A stretch of 64,000 nt of DNA from Paraburkholderia tagetis (GTDB taxonomy: Bacteria; Pseudomonadota; Gammaproteobacteria; Burkholderiales; Burkholderiaceae): the NCBI RefSeq assembly GCF_022213065.1, contig NZ_JAKLJA010000031.1, positions 25,214 through 89,213 on the forward strand. The letters are read 5' to 3'. Below the pieces are notes generated by a model, which worked only from the letters and a program-made list of their open reading frames with translations, was not told where the DNA came from and did no database searches. Shown in pieces: positions 45,011 to 54,021 of the stretch. Both the position numbers and the translations under genes were made by a program. How positions within the stretch are numbered: the stretch's first letter is position 1; the number at the start of each line of letters is the position of its first letter.

Positions 45011-46043
45011 AAGGTGACGTTTTCCGGGCTAATCGGGCGATGGACGGTGTCGGCAGAGGCGACACCATAGCCTTAGCCCGGAAAAGGTCACCTTTCCCGC
45101 AAGCTTTTCACCTCACTCCTGTTGAAAGAGCGGCGCACGCGAACGGCTTTCGCGCGATGGGTCGGAAAGTGTCACCTTTTGCTCAATAGTCTCTATCGAC
45201 GATGTGAGCATTCACTTCCCACCCGAAATCCATGACTTTAGGTCGGCCGGCGTCACCTTTCACCCGGCCAGCGCTCAAAAGCGGGTCGCCAAACGTCACC
45301 TTTCATCGACGCAGGCCCTCCTGGGTCGGAAAACGTCATCGGTGGAGGGACGATCTCCAAATCGACGGGTCGGAATACGTCACCCTTCGTATGCTCGAGA
45401 GGCGCATTGACCCGTCCACTCCCTGAATATTGGCAGTCTCGGGCCGGAAAACGTCACCTTTCGGGCGCGAAATCGGCCCGGAATACGTCATCTTTCGACT
45501 GCGGCGTCGTGGAAAGCAGGTCGGGATTTGTCACCTTTTGATCGAAAGTCGTTACCGGGTCGGTTAATGTCACCTTTATTCGCCCGTCGACCGGAAACCC
45601 CTTTCAAATCTGGGACTTACAAAACACAGCTGGGCGCGAATACGGTGGAACCTCATACTCCGAGAAATGCGCAGCGATAGCGTCTACGAACGGTGACGTT
45701 TTCCGACCTAAGTGATGGCATTGAGAAGCAGTCATCCCAGCGCATCAAAAGTGACGTATTCCGACCTCTGACGGCCCTTGGAGCAGCTGTTGCCCTGCAA
45801 TGCGAGGGGCTTTGGGGGCTGCCGTTGTACGAGAGCAACTTTATCCAGGCTTCTTTTGTAAGATAGTTAGTAAACTCGTTTGTAGAACCTTTTGTAAACG
45901 TTCAGCGGGTCTCTCTAACTATTTGTTTTATCGTAAATTTTTAGCTTCCACTTTTAGCTTGAGGTGACACATTCCGACCTCATCGTGACAGATTCCGACC
46001 CTAAGTGGACGTATTCCGGTCTGGAGTGGACAGAATCCGACCG
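45011..46043. repeat. Iteron array of the replication origin
   Basis: The consensus is close to GGTCGGAAAACGTCACCTTT. Direct copies: 45076, 45160, 45241, 45284, 45324, 45368, 45442, 45475, 45519 and 45558. Opposite orientation: 45011, 45691, 45747, 45962, 45985, and weaker ones near 46003 and 46025. The left block points toward the right block, with the rep gene directly after. These are the expected binding sites of the Rep_3 protein. Confidence 0.85.
45840..45960. other. AT-rich stretch, likely DNA-unwinding element
   Basis: Strikingly AT-rich compared with its surroundings, and lying between iteron blocks. It contains TAGTTAGTAAAC and CTAACTATTTG in inverted arrangement. A melting region beside iterons and a DnaA box is the usual origin layout. 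Confidence 0.6.
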
Positions 46044-46053
46044 TTATCCACAA
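46044..46053 (+). promoter_or_regulatory. DnaA box
   Basis: TTATCCACAA matches the canonical DnaA-binding nonamer exactly. It lies about 65 bases before the rep start, in the rep promoter region. Confidence 0.75.
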
Positions 46054-46117
46054 TGGTGACTTGCGTAGTTGCGATGTCACCTTATAATTGTGACGTCCTT
46101 GGCGAGGAGTCACTTTT

Positions 46118-46960
46118 GTGCCGCGAAAGAAAAAACAACCCGAAGAGCAACCGCAGGTAGAGATTGTAGAAGTTGAGCCGGTCACAATCGAGAGCTCGGA
46201 TGAGCCTGCAACGGACGGCGACGGTCGAATCAGAGGGACGGTCGCGATGAGTCGAGCGTTAGTCAACGCGCAGCAAGGCCTCTCGTTAAACGAGAAGCGC
46301 GTGATGATGGCGGCCCTCCGCTGTGTCGACAGCAAAAAATCTCCCTTCTTGCACGGCCGTTCGAACGGCTATGTATCGGTTCGCGTGAGGGCGGACGAAT
46401 TCGCTGCGTTGGCGGCGCTGGCCCCGAGAACTGGCGAGAAGCAGGCTACAGCTGCGTACGAGGGCCTGCGGGATGGTTGTGCAAGCCTTCAAAAGAGGAC
46501 GCTGACTTATATGGATGGTCCGCGGAAGGTGTCTCTCAACTGGGTCTGGAAAGCCGTGTATCACGAAGGCGAGGGGTGGGCTGAGATTTCATTCTCGCCG
46601 GACCTCACGCCGCACATCTTCATGCTGCAGCGACGGTTCGTGTCGTATCAAATCGAGTTCGCGCGCGGCCTCCAATCGCTGTATTCGTGGCGTCTCTTGG
46701 AGCTACTCATGCGTGAGCGAGACCGCGGTCGTTTGTTGATTACGCTAGAGGATTTTCGCAACGTGCTGGAGATACCGGACACGTATCGATTTGCCGACAT
46801 CAAGCGTCGAGTGATCGAGATGGCTGTGAACGAGTTGAACTCGAAGGCGGATCTGGTGATCAGCTGGAAGCCCGTAAAGCTGGGTCGCGCGGTAAATTCT
46901 TTGGACTTTCAGTTTATCCAACATCCGCAGAGCCGTCTGGACCTTGGCGACGCGGCTTAA
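46118..46960 (+). CDS. Replication initiator, Rep_3 (RepB) family
   Basis: A 280-residue initiator with two winged-helix domains. The family start MSRALVNAQQGLSLNEKRVM is followed by GWAEISFSPDLTPHIFMLQR and the second domain FARGLQSLYSWRLLELLMRE. The first 45 residues are acidic and low-complexity. A GTG at 46118 after CGAGGAG is the start. It binds the iterons upstream, opens the AT-rich region and can repress its own promoter. Confidence 0.9.
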   Translation: MPRKKKQPEEQPQVEIVEVEPVTIESSDEPATDGDGRIRGTVAMSRALVNAQQGLSLNEKRVMMAALRCVDSKKSPFLHGRSNGYVSVRVRADEFAALAALAPRTGEKQATAAYEGLRDGCASLQKRTLTYMDGPRKVSLNWVWKAVYHEGEGWAEISFSPDLTPHIFMLQRRFVSYQIEFARGLQSLYSWRLLELLMRERDRGRLLITLEDFRNVLEIPDTYRFADIKRRVIEMAVNELNSKADLVISWKPVKLGRAVNSLDFQFIQHPQSRLDLGDAA

Positions 46961-47600
46961 CGTCTCGCCTGGGCCCGTTTCTTGGGCCCGGCGTTTTCGT
47001 CCTCAGTAGCCGCAGAGCACTGTCGGCCGCGGCAGCATTCTCAGCTGCGAGCGTTGCCTTGAAAATTATGAAGGACGACGAAATAAACATCTCTAGTCGT
47101 GGAAGATGCGGCAGCAGATCTTCGAGATCAGGAATGTCGACATGTAGTGACTTTTTGTTGCGCGCCAAGCGAACTTGAATCTTGCTCGGTGTGCGCCGTG
47201 GGATTCGATCGAACACAGCGAACTCCAGAATGTCGTCCAGCGCGGCGTAACCGACACGCACGGCCTCGCGCACTCTCCTGATGAACGGGGCTTCACCAAT
47301 CTTATCGATCGCGTCCAACAAGAGTGCACCCATGCGGAAGCTAATTTGTTCCGGCCCACCAACGGCGTGGACGACTTCCATTGGAATACGCGTTAAGGCG
47401 ACCGCTTTCGAAATATTCGGTCGAGAAACACCAAGTGATTCCGCTAGATCACGTTGTGAAGACCACAGACGCCTCTTAAGCATGGCCTGGTAGAACAAGC
47501 CAAGCTCGTAATGCGAAGCGTGGTTAGCGCGCATTCTGGTATGGACCGCTTTGGCAGTTACTCTGTTGGGAATCGGTTTGGGATTGGTTTTCGGATCCAT
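46914..47600 (-). CDS. ParB-like HTH protein (second, orphan partition-type protein)
   Basis: About 228 residues. The clear feature is a ParB-type HTH: SSQRDLAESLGVSRPNISKA, then RIPMEVVHAVGGPEQISF. No N-terminal ParB nuclease-like domain is present, and the C-terminus is basic. It is convergent with rep and overlaps its 3' end by 47 bases. Two copies of GTTTAGGCGCCTAAAC lie upstream of its start. A regulator of copy number, a second centromere-binding protein, or an autorepressor are all possible. Confidence 0.7.
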   Translation of the reverse strand: MDPKTNPKPIPNRVTAKAVHTRMRANHASHYELGLFYQAMLKRRLWSSQRDLAESLGVSRPNISKAVALTRIPMEVVHAVGGPEQISFRMGALLLDAIDKIGEAPFIRRVREAVRVGYAALDDILEFAVFDRIPRRTPSKIQVRLARNKKSLHVDIPDLEDLLPHLPRLEMFISSSFIIFKATLAAENAAAADSALRLLRTKTPGPRNGPRRDVKPRRQGPDGSADVG

Positions 47601-47764
47601 GATGGTCAACGTTGTCGGACCTTCAAAGCTTAGTTGCCTTGAGTCAGTGTCAAGCGCAGTCGCCGCAAGTTACTTTTTGGGGCGTATTGCCGACGAAAAC
47701 TGAAATAATAGAACTGTACACGGCTCGTTATTTGCGAAATTGATGAAAAATCAGCAAAAGTCCC

Positions 47765-47780
47765 GTTTAGGCGCCTAAAC
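47765..47780. repeat. Second palindrome class, copy 1
   Basis: GTTTAGGCGCCTAAAC, extending to a perfect 18-base palindrome with the flanking C and G and followed by GAA. Same GTTT-N8-AAAC frame as the parS-like sites but a different core. Confidence 0.75.
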
Positions 47781-47931
47781 GGAAACGCGTCCCGCCGGCG
47801 CTAAGCCAATGTTTTTAAAGAGTTTGTGACTCCAACGAAAGTGTGAACCGCTTGAACCGCAGGCTAGCACTGTCGTGCAACCGGAATCGGGTCAAAAGCT
47901 ACACAAAAACTGCACCATTCCGGGTTTAAGC

Positions 47932-47947
47932 GTTTAGGCGCCTAAAC
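47932..47947. repeat. Second palindrome class, copy 2
   Basis: An identical 18-base palindrome, 167 bases from copy 1, again followed by GAA. The 450-base gap 47601-48063 that holds both has no gene and separates the orphan HTH gene (minus) from the secretion/pilus operon (plus). Confidence 0.75.
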
Positions 47948-48063
47948 GGAAGGGCTTCCAAAATGCTGCCGCCGCAATCGTATGCAAAATAGCTTGTCTT
48001 TTGCTCCGGGGACTCGCACCCTGGACTGATTCAATTGACGCGAGCCCACAGTCCGCGCGCGTC

Positions 48064-48768
48064 ATGCCCTTCCTCCGTCGTCCCCGTAAAGATGTTGCCC
48101 TCTCCACTGCACCGGGGGGGTATTCCGAAGAAGATCCCGAAGCGATCGTCTTCGACCGCGGCACGCGGCTGCGTGTCGAGGCGAATCACTGGAAGCTGCT
48201 TTGCTTTGTACTCGCGGCGATCGCGGGCGGGGCGGTGTGGACGCGGCAACCGCCGCCGTCCGTCGTGAAGTCTTACGGCATTTCCGCCGATGCCGGCGGC
48301 CGCCCGCTCATCCGGCAACTCGCGGCCTACAAGCCAGACGATCAGGCGCTGCGTTCGTCCGTCAGCGAGTCGGTGCAGCGCTGGTTCACGATTGAGCCGG
48401 TCCTGACGCCCACCATCGAGACGTCGCGCCTCGCGCGCAACATCAACGCGGTCAAGTCGCAAATGGTCGACAACGGCAAGAACCAGTTTGCGGCCTGGCT
48501 CAAGGACGATGCCCCGTTCCAGGAGATCACACGCAATCCGAAGCTCGTTCGTGAGGTGAAGGTCGTCAACGTCTCGGTGCTGGACGATTCAACCGTGGTG
48601 GTGGAGTTCACAACCTCGACGACTCAGTTTCCCGCCGACAAGCCAGTAGTCCAACGTTACGCGCTGACGCTGCGCTACCAGACGATCCCGGCCAGCTCTG
48701 ACGACGCTGTCGGCACAAACCCGTTCGGGATCTTTTTCCCGTTCTTCACGCTCCAGAAAACCGCATGA
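48064..48768 (+). CDS. virB8: VirB8-like type IV secretion inner-membrane protein
   Basis: About 234 residues: cytoplasmic N-terminus, one membrane helix (43-60, LLCFVLAAIAGGAVW), then a periplasmic NTF2-like domain typical of VirB8 (VVEFTTSTTQFPADKPVVQR). The ATG at 48064 fits the domain; an in-frame TTG at 48001 is an alternative. First gene of the long operon; its stop overlaps virB9. Confidence 0.82.
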   Translation: MPFLRRPRKDVALSTAPGGYSEEDPEAIVFDRGTRLRVEANHWKLLCFVLAAIAGGAVWTRQPPPSVVKSYGISADAGGRPLIRQLAAYKPDDQALRSSVSESVQRWFTIEPVLTPTIETSRLARNINAVKSQMVDNGKNQFAAWLKDDAPFQEITRNPKLVREVKVVNVSVLDDSTVVVEFTTSTTQFPADKPVVQRYALTLRYQTIPASSDDAVGTNPFGIFFPFFTLQKTA

Positions 48769-49637
48769 TGATCCCGGCATCCCGCTCACTGCTGCCGCTT
48801 GCCGCGCTCGCCTGCGCGCTGGCGCTTTCCCATCCGGCGCTCGCCGCGCGAAAAGTGACGTCAGCCGTCGGCTCGCTCGATGTGGGCGCCATCCTGGGCG
48901 ACCCGATGAGCCCGGTGAATCCGTACAACTCCGGCACCGATCCGGTCACGATGCCCAACGACGCGCGCATCGTAGTTTTCAATTACAGCCGCGACCAGAT
49001 CTTCCGCATCATGGCCGCGCCGCTGAAGCTCACGACCATCGAACTTGCGCCCGGCGAGAAGCTGATCACCGATCCGGCTATGGGTGACTCCGTGCAGTGG
49101 ATCATCGACACGGATGGTGCGAACCACGTCTATATCAAGCCGGTGAAGCCGGGGCTCGTGAATACGCTTCACCTCACGACCAACATGCGCGAGTACGACA
49201 TGACGCTCGTCTCGTCGCCTGTGGGCGGGCTTTTCTACCAGAGCGTGCGTTTTCACTATGCCGAGTCGCTTATGGCGAAGGTCCGCGCCCGCGACAACGC
49301 GGATGGGACCGGCATGGCTGGTGCGGGTGGACCAAACGACACTGGCCCGCTCGGTGTATCGCCCGACAAGCTCAACTTTGATTACAAGGTAGACGGGTCT
49401 GCGCCATTCAAGCCGGAGACGGTATTCGACGACGGCAAGGCCGTATGGCTGCGCCTCCCTGCGGACGCGCCGTTCGCGGTGCCGATCGTCAATGATCACG
49501 GCGACGACGTGAGCCCGAATTTCATCCGTCGAGGCCAGTACATCGTGGTCCAGCAGATGGCAGACAAGATCGTGCTGCGCGCGGCTAACGACGAGGTGAC
49601 GGTCACGCGCCGTCGCCCAGGCCTCTTCGGGTTCTGA
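48765..49637 (+). CDS. virB9: VirB9/TrbG-like secretion core protein
   Basis: A 290-residue exported protein with a signal peptide to about residue 27. The VirB9 pattern is present: PNDARIVVFNYSRDQIFRIM, then VNTLHLTTNMREYDMTLVS and the C-terminal PFKPETVFDDGKAVWLRLP with FIRRGQYIVVQQMADKIVLR. It forms the outer-membrane core with VirB10. Overlaps virB8 by four bases. Confidence 0.9.
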   Translation: MMIPASRSLLPLAALACALALSHPALAARKVTSAVGSLDVGAILGDPMSPVNPYNSGTDPVTMPNDARIVVFNYSRDQIFRIMAAPLKLTTIELAPGEKLITDPAMGDSVQWIIDTDGANHVYIKPVKPGLVNTLHLTTNMREYDMTLVSSPVGGLFYQSVRFHYAESLMAKVRARDNADGTGMAGAGGPNDTGPLGVSPDKLNFDYKVDGSAPFKPETVFDDGKAVWLRLPADAPFAVPIVNDHGDDVSPNFIRRGQYIVVQQMADKIVLRAANDEVTVTRRRPGLFGF

Positions 49638-49641
49638 ACGC

Positions 49642-50916
49642 ATGTCGACGCAGAACTCCACTCCGACCTCCGACCAGGACCGCGTCGTTAAGGGCAAGTC
49701 GCCCCGCAACGCGCTTGTTGCTGTCGGCGCGATCTTCGCCGTGCTTATCGGCGCGATGGGCTACTACTATCAGTCGAAGGCGAGCGACAAGGCCGAACAG
49801 CAGGCAAAAGACGACAAGGCAGCGAAAGCCGCCGCGTCCGTCGACCACGGGCCAAGCGGGAACGACATCGATCGGATCATCAGCGATCAGCAGGCCGCGG
49901 CGCGCCGCGACGAAGAGCGCGCGCGCAAGGCTGCGGCTGCCGGGGCGTCTGCGCCTCAGACCGCCAGTTCTAAGCCGGCGTTGTCACTCGACCAGTTTGA
50001 AGCTGGGTCGCGTACTTCAGACCTGTCGGCTGGCGCAAAGGAAGACAGCGTCTACGCCTCGCCAATCTTCATCCCCGGTGTAAAGGTGAAGGCACCGGCC
50101 GACGCGCAGAACGCGGGCACCGTGAACGGCATCCTGACGCCCCAGCAAATGGTACTGCAGCAAATTGCCGCGCAGCAGGCAGCGGCGGGCAGTGCAGACG
50201 CGCAGGCAAAGGTGCTTGCGGCTGCAATGGGTCAGGGCCACGCCCAAAGCTCGTCGGCAGACCGCGATCTCGATTTCCTCAAGGACGCCAAAGCGCAGTC
50301 CGCGTCGGGTGAGGGCTTCCTGAGTGCCGGCTTCGTTGGACAGTCAGGTTCCTGCACACTTTCGCCGCCGCATCACATCGGCGTGCTGGTCATCGAGGGC
50401 GAGAACTCGGATCGTCCCGGTACTGCTGCTCTCATCGTCGAGCGGGACATCTACGACAGCGTGACGGGCACGTGCCTGATGATCCCCAAGGGCTCGATGA
50501 TCACCGCGCCGTATCAGAGCGACATCAAGGTGGGCCAGGAAAGCATCCTCGTCGCCGCGACTGAGCTGCGCCTGCCCAACGGCAAGCAGGTTCCGCTCTA
50601 TGGCTCCGAGGGAGCGGACCAGAACGGCTACGCGGGATTCTCCGGCGACGTGAACAACCACTTCCTGAAGATCTTCGGTGCATCCTTCCTGACCGCAGTC
50701 CTCCTGAACCACTTCACCAGCGATACGAGTTCGACCACGACCGGTCCGTTGGGCGTGACGCAAGTGGGTAACACGGCAGGGCAGGTCGCGGCGCAGACGT
50801 CGCAGTCGATCCTCAACCGCTACCAGAACATTCCGCCGACGATCACGATCAAGCCGGGCCAACGCTTCATGATCAAGGTGAACCGCGATATCCATCTGGA
50901 GCCGTATCGTGGTTAA
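49642..50916 (+). CDS. virB10: VirB10/TrbI-like secretion core protein
   Basis: A 424-residue protein: short cytoplasmic start, membrane helix (about 26-45), a long Ala/Gln/Lys-rich periplasmic linker, and the C-terminal TrbI beta-barrel domain. Markers are DRPGTAALIVERDIYDSVTG, LMIPKGSMITAPY and KIFGASFLTAVLLNHF with the antenna region. It spans both membranes and gates the channel. The mature Cys in SGSCTLSPPH and the linker length are features of pilus-linked versions. Confidence 0.9.
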   Translation: MSTQNSTPTSDQDRVVKGKSPRNALVAVGAIFAVLIGAMGYYYQSKASDKAEQQAKDDKAAKAAASVDHGPSGNDIDRIISDQQAAARRDEERARKAAAAGASAPQTASSKPALSLDQFEAGSRTSDLSAGAKEDSVYASPIFIPGVKVKAPADAQNAGTVNGILTPQQMVLQQIAAQQAAAGSADAQAKVLAAAMGQGHAQSSSADRDLDFLKDAKAQSASGEGFLSAGFVGQSGSCTLSPPHHIGVLVIEGENSDRPGTAALIVERDIYDSVTGTCLMIPKGSMITAPYQSDIKVGQESILVAATELRLPNGKQVPLYGSEGADQNGYAGFSGDVNNHFLKIFGASFLTAVLLNHFTSDTSSTTTGPLGVTQVGNTAGQVAAQTSQSILNRYQNIPPTITIKPGQRFMIKVNRDIHLEPYRG

Positions 50917-51718
50917 GCGCGTCCTCGGCTTTCTCGCAGTGTCGGCGGTCCTGACCGGTACGGCGCACGCGGCCTCCATCGCGCAACTCATCAGCCCGGC
51001 GTCGCTCGTGCTGTCCTCGAGCGGTGCTCGCGAAGTTGCGGCACTGGATGGAAAGCCTGTGCTGTACTGCGGGCTGGCCGCATTCGACTCATGGGCGTCG
51101 CCGCTAGTCGGGCAGTCCGTGCGTAGCACGCCTGAGCAGGGCATGACCGTCTCCGTCGACGCGCACGACGTCTCACTCGCCCGCCTCATGGTCCGTAGCG
51201 GCTGGTTGCAGCCCGACGAGCTCGACGACGACGCGCAGGCCGCGATCACGGAAGGCCGCGGCGGATGGGCATGCGCACGAGCGGAGACGCCGTTCGTGCT
51301 GATGCATACGAGCGTCGATCCGAAGGTGCTTGCGGGCATCGCCCTGAACGAGTCGGCCTATAAGGGACGCGCGTGGCCGTGGACACTGAACGTCGCGGGC
51401 CGCGGATTCTTCTTTCGCTCGCGCGACGACGCGTACGGCGCCATTCGCGCGCTCATCGCAGCGGGCCGCTGCGACTTCGACGTCGGCATCATGCAAATTA
51501 ACTGGTGCTACCACCGGCAGCGCTTCGCGTCGCCGTGGGATGCCATTGCGCCCGCAACGAACATTCACGTTGCCGAAGCGATCCTCAACGAGAACTACAG
51601 CCGCACGCATTCCATCTCGAAGGCGATCGCGTACTACCACAGCGCGAACCCGGTGCCGGGCAGTGCTTATCTTGCGCGTTTCGTGCGCAACCTCAACCAG
51701 ATCCAGGCGGGCCTATGA
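50909..51718 (+). CDS. Lytic transglycosylase-like protein 1
   Basis: A 269-residue exported protein with a signal peptide to about residue 21. The SLT fold is split: the catalytic Glu148 in GIALNESAYKGR and the DVGIMQINWCYH motif at about 191-202, with an insertion in between. It would open the peptidoglycan for the secretion or pilus machine. The GTG at 50909 overlaps virB10 by eight bases. Confidence 0.8.
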   Translation: MVKRVLGFLAVSAVLTGTAHAASIAQLISPASLVLSSSGAREVAALDGKPVLYCGLAAFDSWASPLVGQSVRSTPEQGMTVSVDAHDVSLARLMVRSGWLQPDELDDDAQAAITEGRGGWACARAETPFVLMHTSVDPKVLAGIALNESAYKGRAWPWTLNVAGRGFFFRSRDDAYGAIRALIAAGRCDFDVGIMQINWCYHRQRFASPWDAIAPATNIHVAEAILNENYSRTHSISKAIAYYHSANPVPGSAYLARFVRNLNQIQAGL

Positions 51719-52950
51719 CGCGCAGGCTTCTTACTTTCGCGACCTTGTGCGCGTTCAGTGCAGCACACGTCGCAATGGCTGCGAATACCGATCCGTTCGA
51801 TTTCGACTACGAGATAGCGGGCGGCATCGCCGAGCGGCCCGCGCTCGTTTTCAATGATGGCTCGAAGACCTATATCCAGCCGCGCGCGGGACAGACCATC
51901 TCGGTCGCGGGCAGCCATCAGGAAGGACCTTACGTCGTGGTGGAAGGGACACCAGCTACGATCCAGTTCAGCGTCGCGGGCCATACGGCCGTGGCGACCT
52001 GGAACCGCGCGAACGCGTTCATCGGCGGACACGGTGTGGTGCCCGGTGCAGGAGATGACCAGCCTGTCGCATTCTCTGGCTTCAGCGGACGCCTCGCGGT
52101 CATCGGCGAACGCGGCCCGCTCGAGCCGGTACGCAGCCTGAACGCGACCATGCCGGTCAGCTCCATCGTCAAGGCGCTGGTGCCCCAGGGGTGGAGCGGC
52201 TCCGCCCAGAAGGACGTGGACCTGACGGCGGCCAACCGCTTCGAGACGCAGCCAGGCGAGAACTGGATGCACGCGCTTGACCGTCTCATGACGCAAATGG
52301 GCCTCTACGCCGACGTCGATTTCGACATGCGCCATGTGCGGCTGCGCCGTGATGTGGAGAAGTCGGGAGCGCTTGCCTACGCGGTCGCAACTGTGACGCA
52401 TGCCGACCCGGCGTCAGTGACTTCGGACACGGTCGCGGCTATGCCGCCTGCGGACTCGCTGCTCGCGAAGTACTTCGGCGCGAACGCGATCCGCGATGGT
52501 GACGACATACATACGCAGATTCGATTTGCCGCAAAGCCGAAGGACCTCAAGGTCACGAGCACCGATGGCAAGTCACTGAATCCGAAGTGGGATTCCGACA
52601 CAGGCGTGATGACGATCGATCGCGCGGATCGCTTCGTTGTTGCTGACGCGACGAACCGCGTCGAGGTCGCGCGTAACGCGGGTACGGTCTATGACTTCGC
52701 GGCCAGCAACGGCGCCCACCTCGAAGCCGTCTTCGACGAAGGCGGACAGACGTACTTCAAGTTCGCGCCCACCGTCATTAACGTGACGGTGGCCGACGTG
52801 CATCACCTCGGATCGGGTGAGCAGAAGGGGCGCGTCTACAAGTTCAACGGCACGTCGGAACAGTTCATCGTCACGGCCGACGGCAACACGGTCAGCGTGC
52901 TTCGCCGCCGCGATGTGAAGTACTTCGAGCGAGCGGGGGCGGCTTCGTGA
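51715..52950 (+). CDS. PilL/TcpQ-like protein with long C-terminal extension
   Basis: About 411 residues with a signal peptide (1-22). The first part (FNDGSKTYIQPRAGQTISVA) and the middle (NWMHALDRLMTQMGLYADVD) resemble TcpQ/PilL pilus proteins. A second strand-rich C-terminal domain (VFDEGGQTYFKFAPTVINVT, VYKFNGTSEQFIVTADGNTV) repeats the style of VirB9-type domains. Probably a periplasmic partner of the PilN secretin. ATG at 51715 overlaps the previous stop as ATGA. Confidence 0.65.
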   Translation: MTRRLLTFATLCAFSAAHVAMAANTDPFDFDYEIAGGIAERPALVFNDGSKTYIQPRAGQTISVAGSHQEGPYVVVEGTPATIQFSVAGHTAVATWNRANAFIGGHGVVPGAGDDQPVAFSGFSGRLAVIGERGPLEPVRSLNATMPVSSIVKALVPQGWSGSAQKDVDLTAANRFETQPGENWMHALDRLMTQMGLYADVDFDMRHVRLRRDVEKSGALAYAVATVTHADPASVTSDTVAAMPPADSLLAKYFGANAIRDGDDIHTQIRFAAKPKDLKVTSTDGKSLNPKWDSDTGVMTIDRADRFVVADATNRVEVARNAGTVYDFAASNGAHLEAVFDEGGQTYFKFAPTVINVTVADVHHLGSGEQKGRVYKFNGTSEQFIVTADGNTVSVLRRRDVKYFERAGAAS

Positions 52951-53366
52951 TGCGCTACGTACTCCTGCCTGTTATCGCTCTTCTGATCGTGCCCGCCGTG
53001 ACGCGCGCCGACTGCCTCGACGACGCCGCGACCTACCGGCATATCAGCCCGCGTCTCGTGCGCGCGATCGCGCAACAGGAGTCGGGCATGCGCGCGAACG
53101 CGATCAACGTCAATGCGAACGGCAGCGAGGACATTGGCCTCATGCAGATCAACTCCTCCTGGCTTCCGAAGCTCGCACGCTTCGGCATCCGGCGCGAACA
53201 CCTCTTTAACGCCTGCGTGAATGCCTACGTGGGTACCTGGATTCTCGCCTCGAACATTCGCCAGTTCGGGCCGACCTGGAAGGCCGTCGGCGCGTACAAC
53301 GCGACGTCGAGTTCACGCCAGCTCGTCTACGCCAATTCGATCTACCGACGCCTGCAGGGTCACTAA
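52947..53366 (+). CDS. Lytic transglycosylase 2 (PilT/IagB-like)
   Basis: A 139-residue exported SLT protein: signal peptide to about 22, catalytic Glu in IAQQESGMRANAI, and DIGLMQINSSWLP. The small size is that of VirB1/IagB/PilT enzymes of plasmid pilus systems. Starts at GTG 52947 or ATG 52950, overlapping the preceding gene. Confidence 0.88.
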   Translation: MMRYVLLPVIALLIVPAVTRADCLDDAATYRHISPRLVRAIAQQESGMRANAINVNANGSEDIGLMQINSSWLPKLARFGIRREHLFNACVNAYVGTWILASNIRQFGPTWKAVGAYNATSSSRQLVYANSIYRRLQGH

Positions 53367-53371
53367 AAATC

Positions 53372-54019
53372 ATGAGCAAACATTTCCCGAAGGACTCCGG
53401 TGCTCTTACCCGGACGATTGCGCAGGCCCTGCTTGCACTGGCGCTCGGTAGCGCGATGACGATGGCATCGGCCGCCATGGAACCGGACCAGTCGAAGGTC
53501 CCGGCGCCTGCCGGCGACGGCTGGCAGATGCTCGGCGGTGGCGCTCCCGCCGCGCCGCAGCCGGCGAGCGCAGGCACGGCTGCGCCGGGTCAGCAACCTG
53601 TCGCGGCACCGGTGTCCGGCCACGCTACTGTCGCGCCGACGATCCTCGCCTCGGCTGCACCGATCACGGCCGCCACGCCGCAGGCTTCGACTCCGGTCCT
53701 GGCAGACGTGAAGACGGTAGTTCTTCCGGGGGCGGTGAACGGCGAACCGACAGGCACGATGTCATTCTCGATCACCCCGCAGGACACGAACCTGCGCAAT
53801 GCGCTCGACCGCTGGCTGCAGACCCAGGGCTGGCAGCTCGCCTGGAAGATCGACGATGACCTTCCGGTCGAATTCAACGCGACGTTCACTGGCGACTTTC
53901 ACTCGGTGCTCACGCAGGTCATGCAGGCCACCGACCACATGCGCACTCCCTCTCGCGTCTGCGAACACACCAACAACGTCATTCGCGTGATCGCCCGCTC
54001 GGCCAACTGCAAGGACTGA
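53372..54019 (+). CDS. PilL-like protein with TcpQ C-terminal domain
   Basis: A 215-residue exported protein: signal peptide, Ala/Pro-rich linker (about 40-125), and a C-terminal TcpQ-type domain (SITPQDTNLRNALDRWLQTQ, then VEFNATFTGDFHSVLTQVMQ). It is expected to bind the secretin PilN, whose gene starts two bases later. Confidence 0.75.
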   Translation: MSKHFPKDSGALTRTIAQALLALALGSAMTMASAAMEPDQSKVPAPAGDGWQMLGGGAPAAPQPASAGTAAPGQQPVAAPVSGHATVAPTILASAAPITAATPQASTPVLADVKTVVLPGAVNGEPTGTMSFSITPQDTNLRNALDRWLQTQGWQLAWKIDDDLPVEFNATFTGDFHSVLTQVMQATDHMRTPSRVCEHTNNVIRVIARSANCKD

Positions 54020-54021
54020 AC

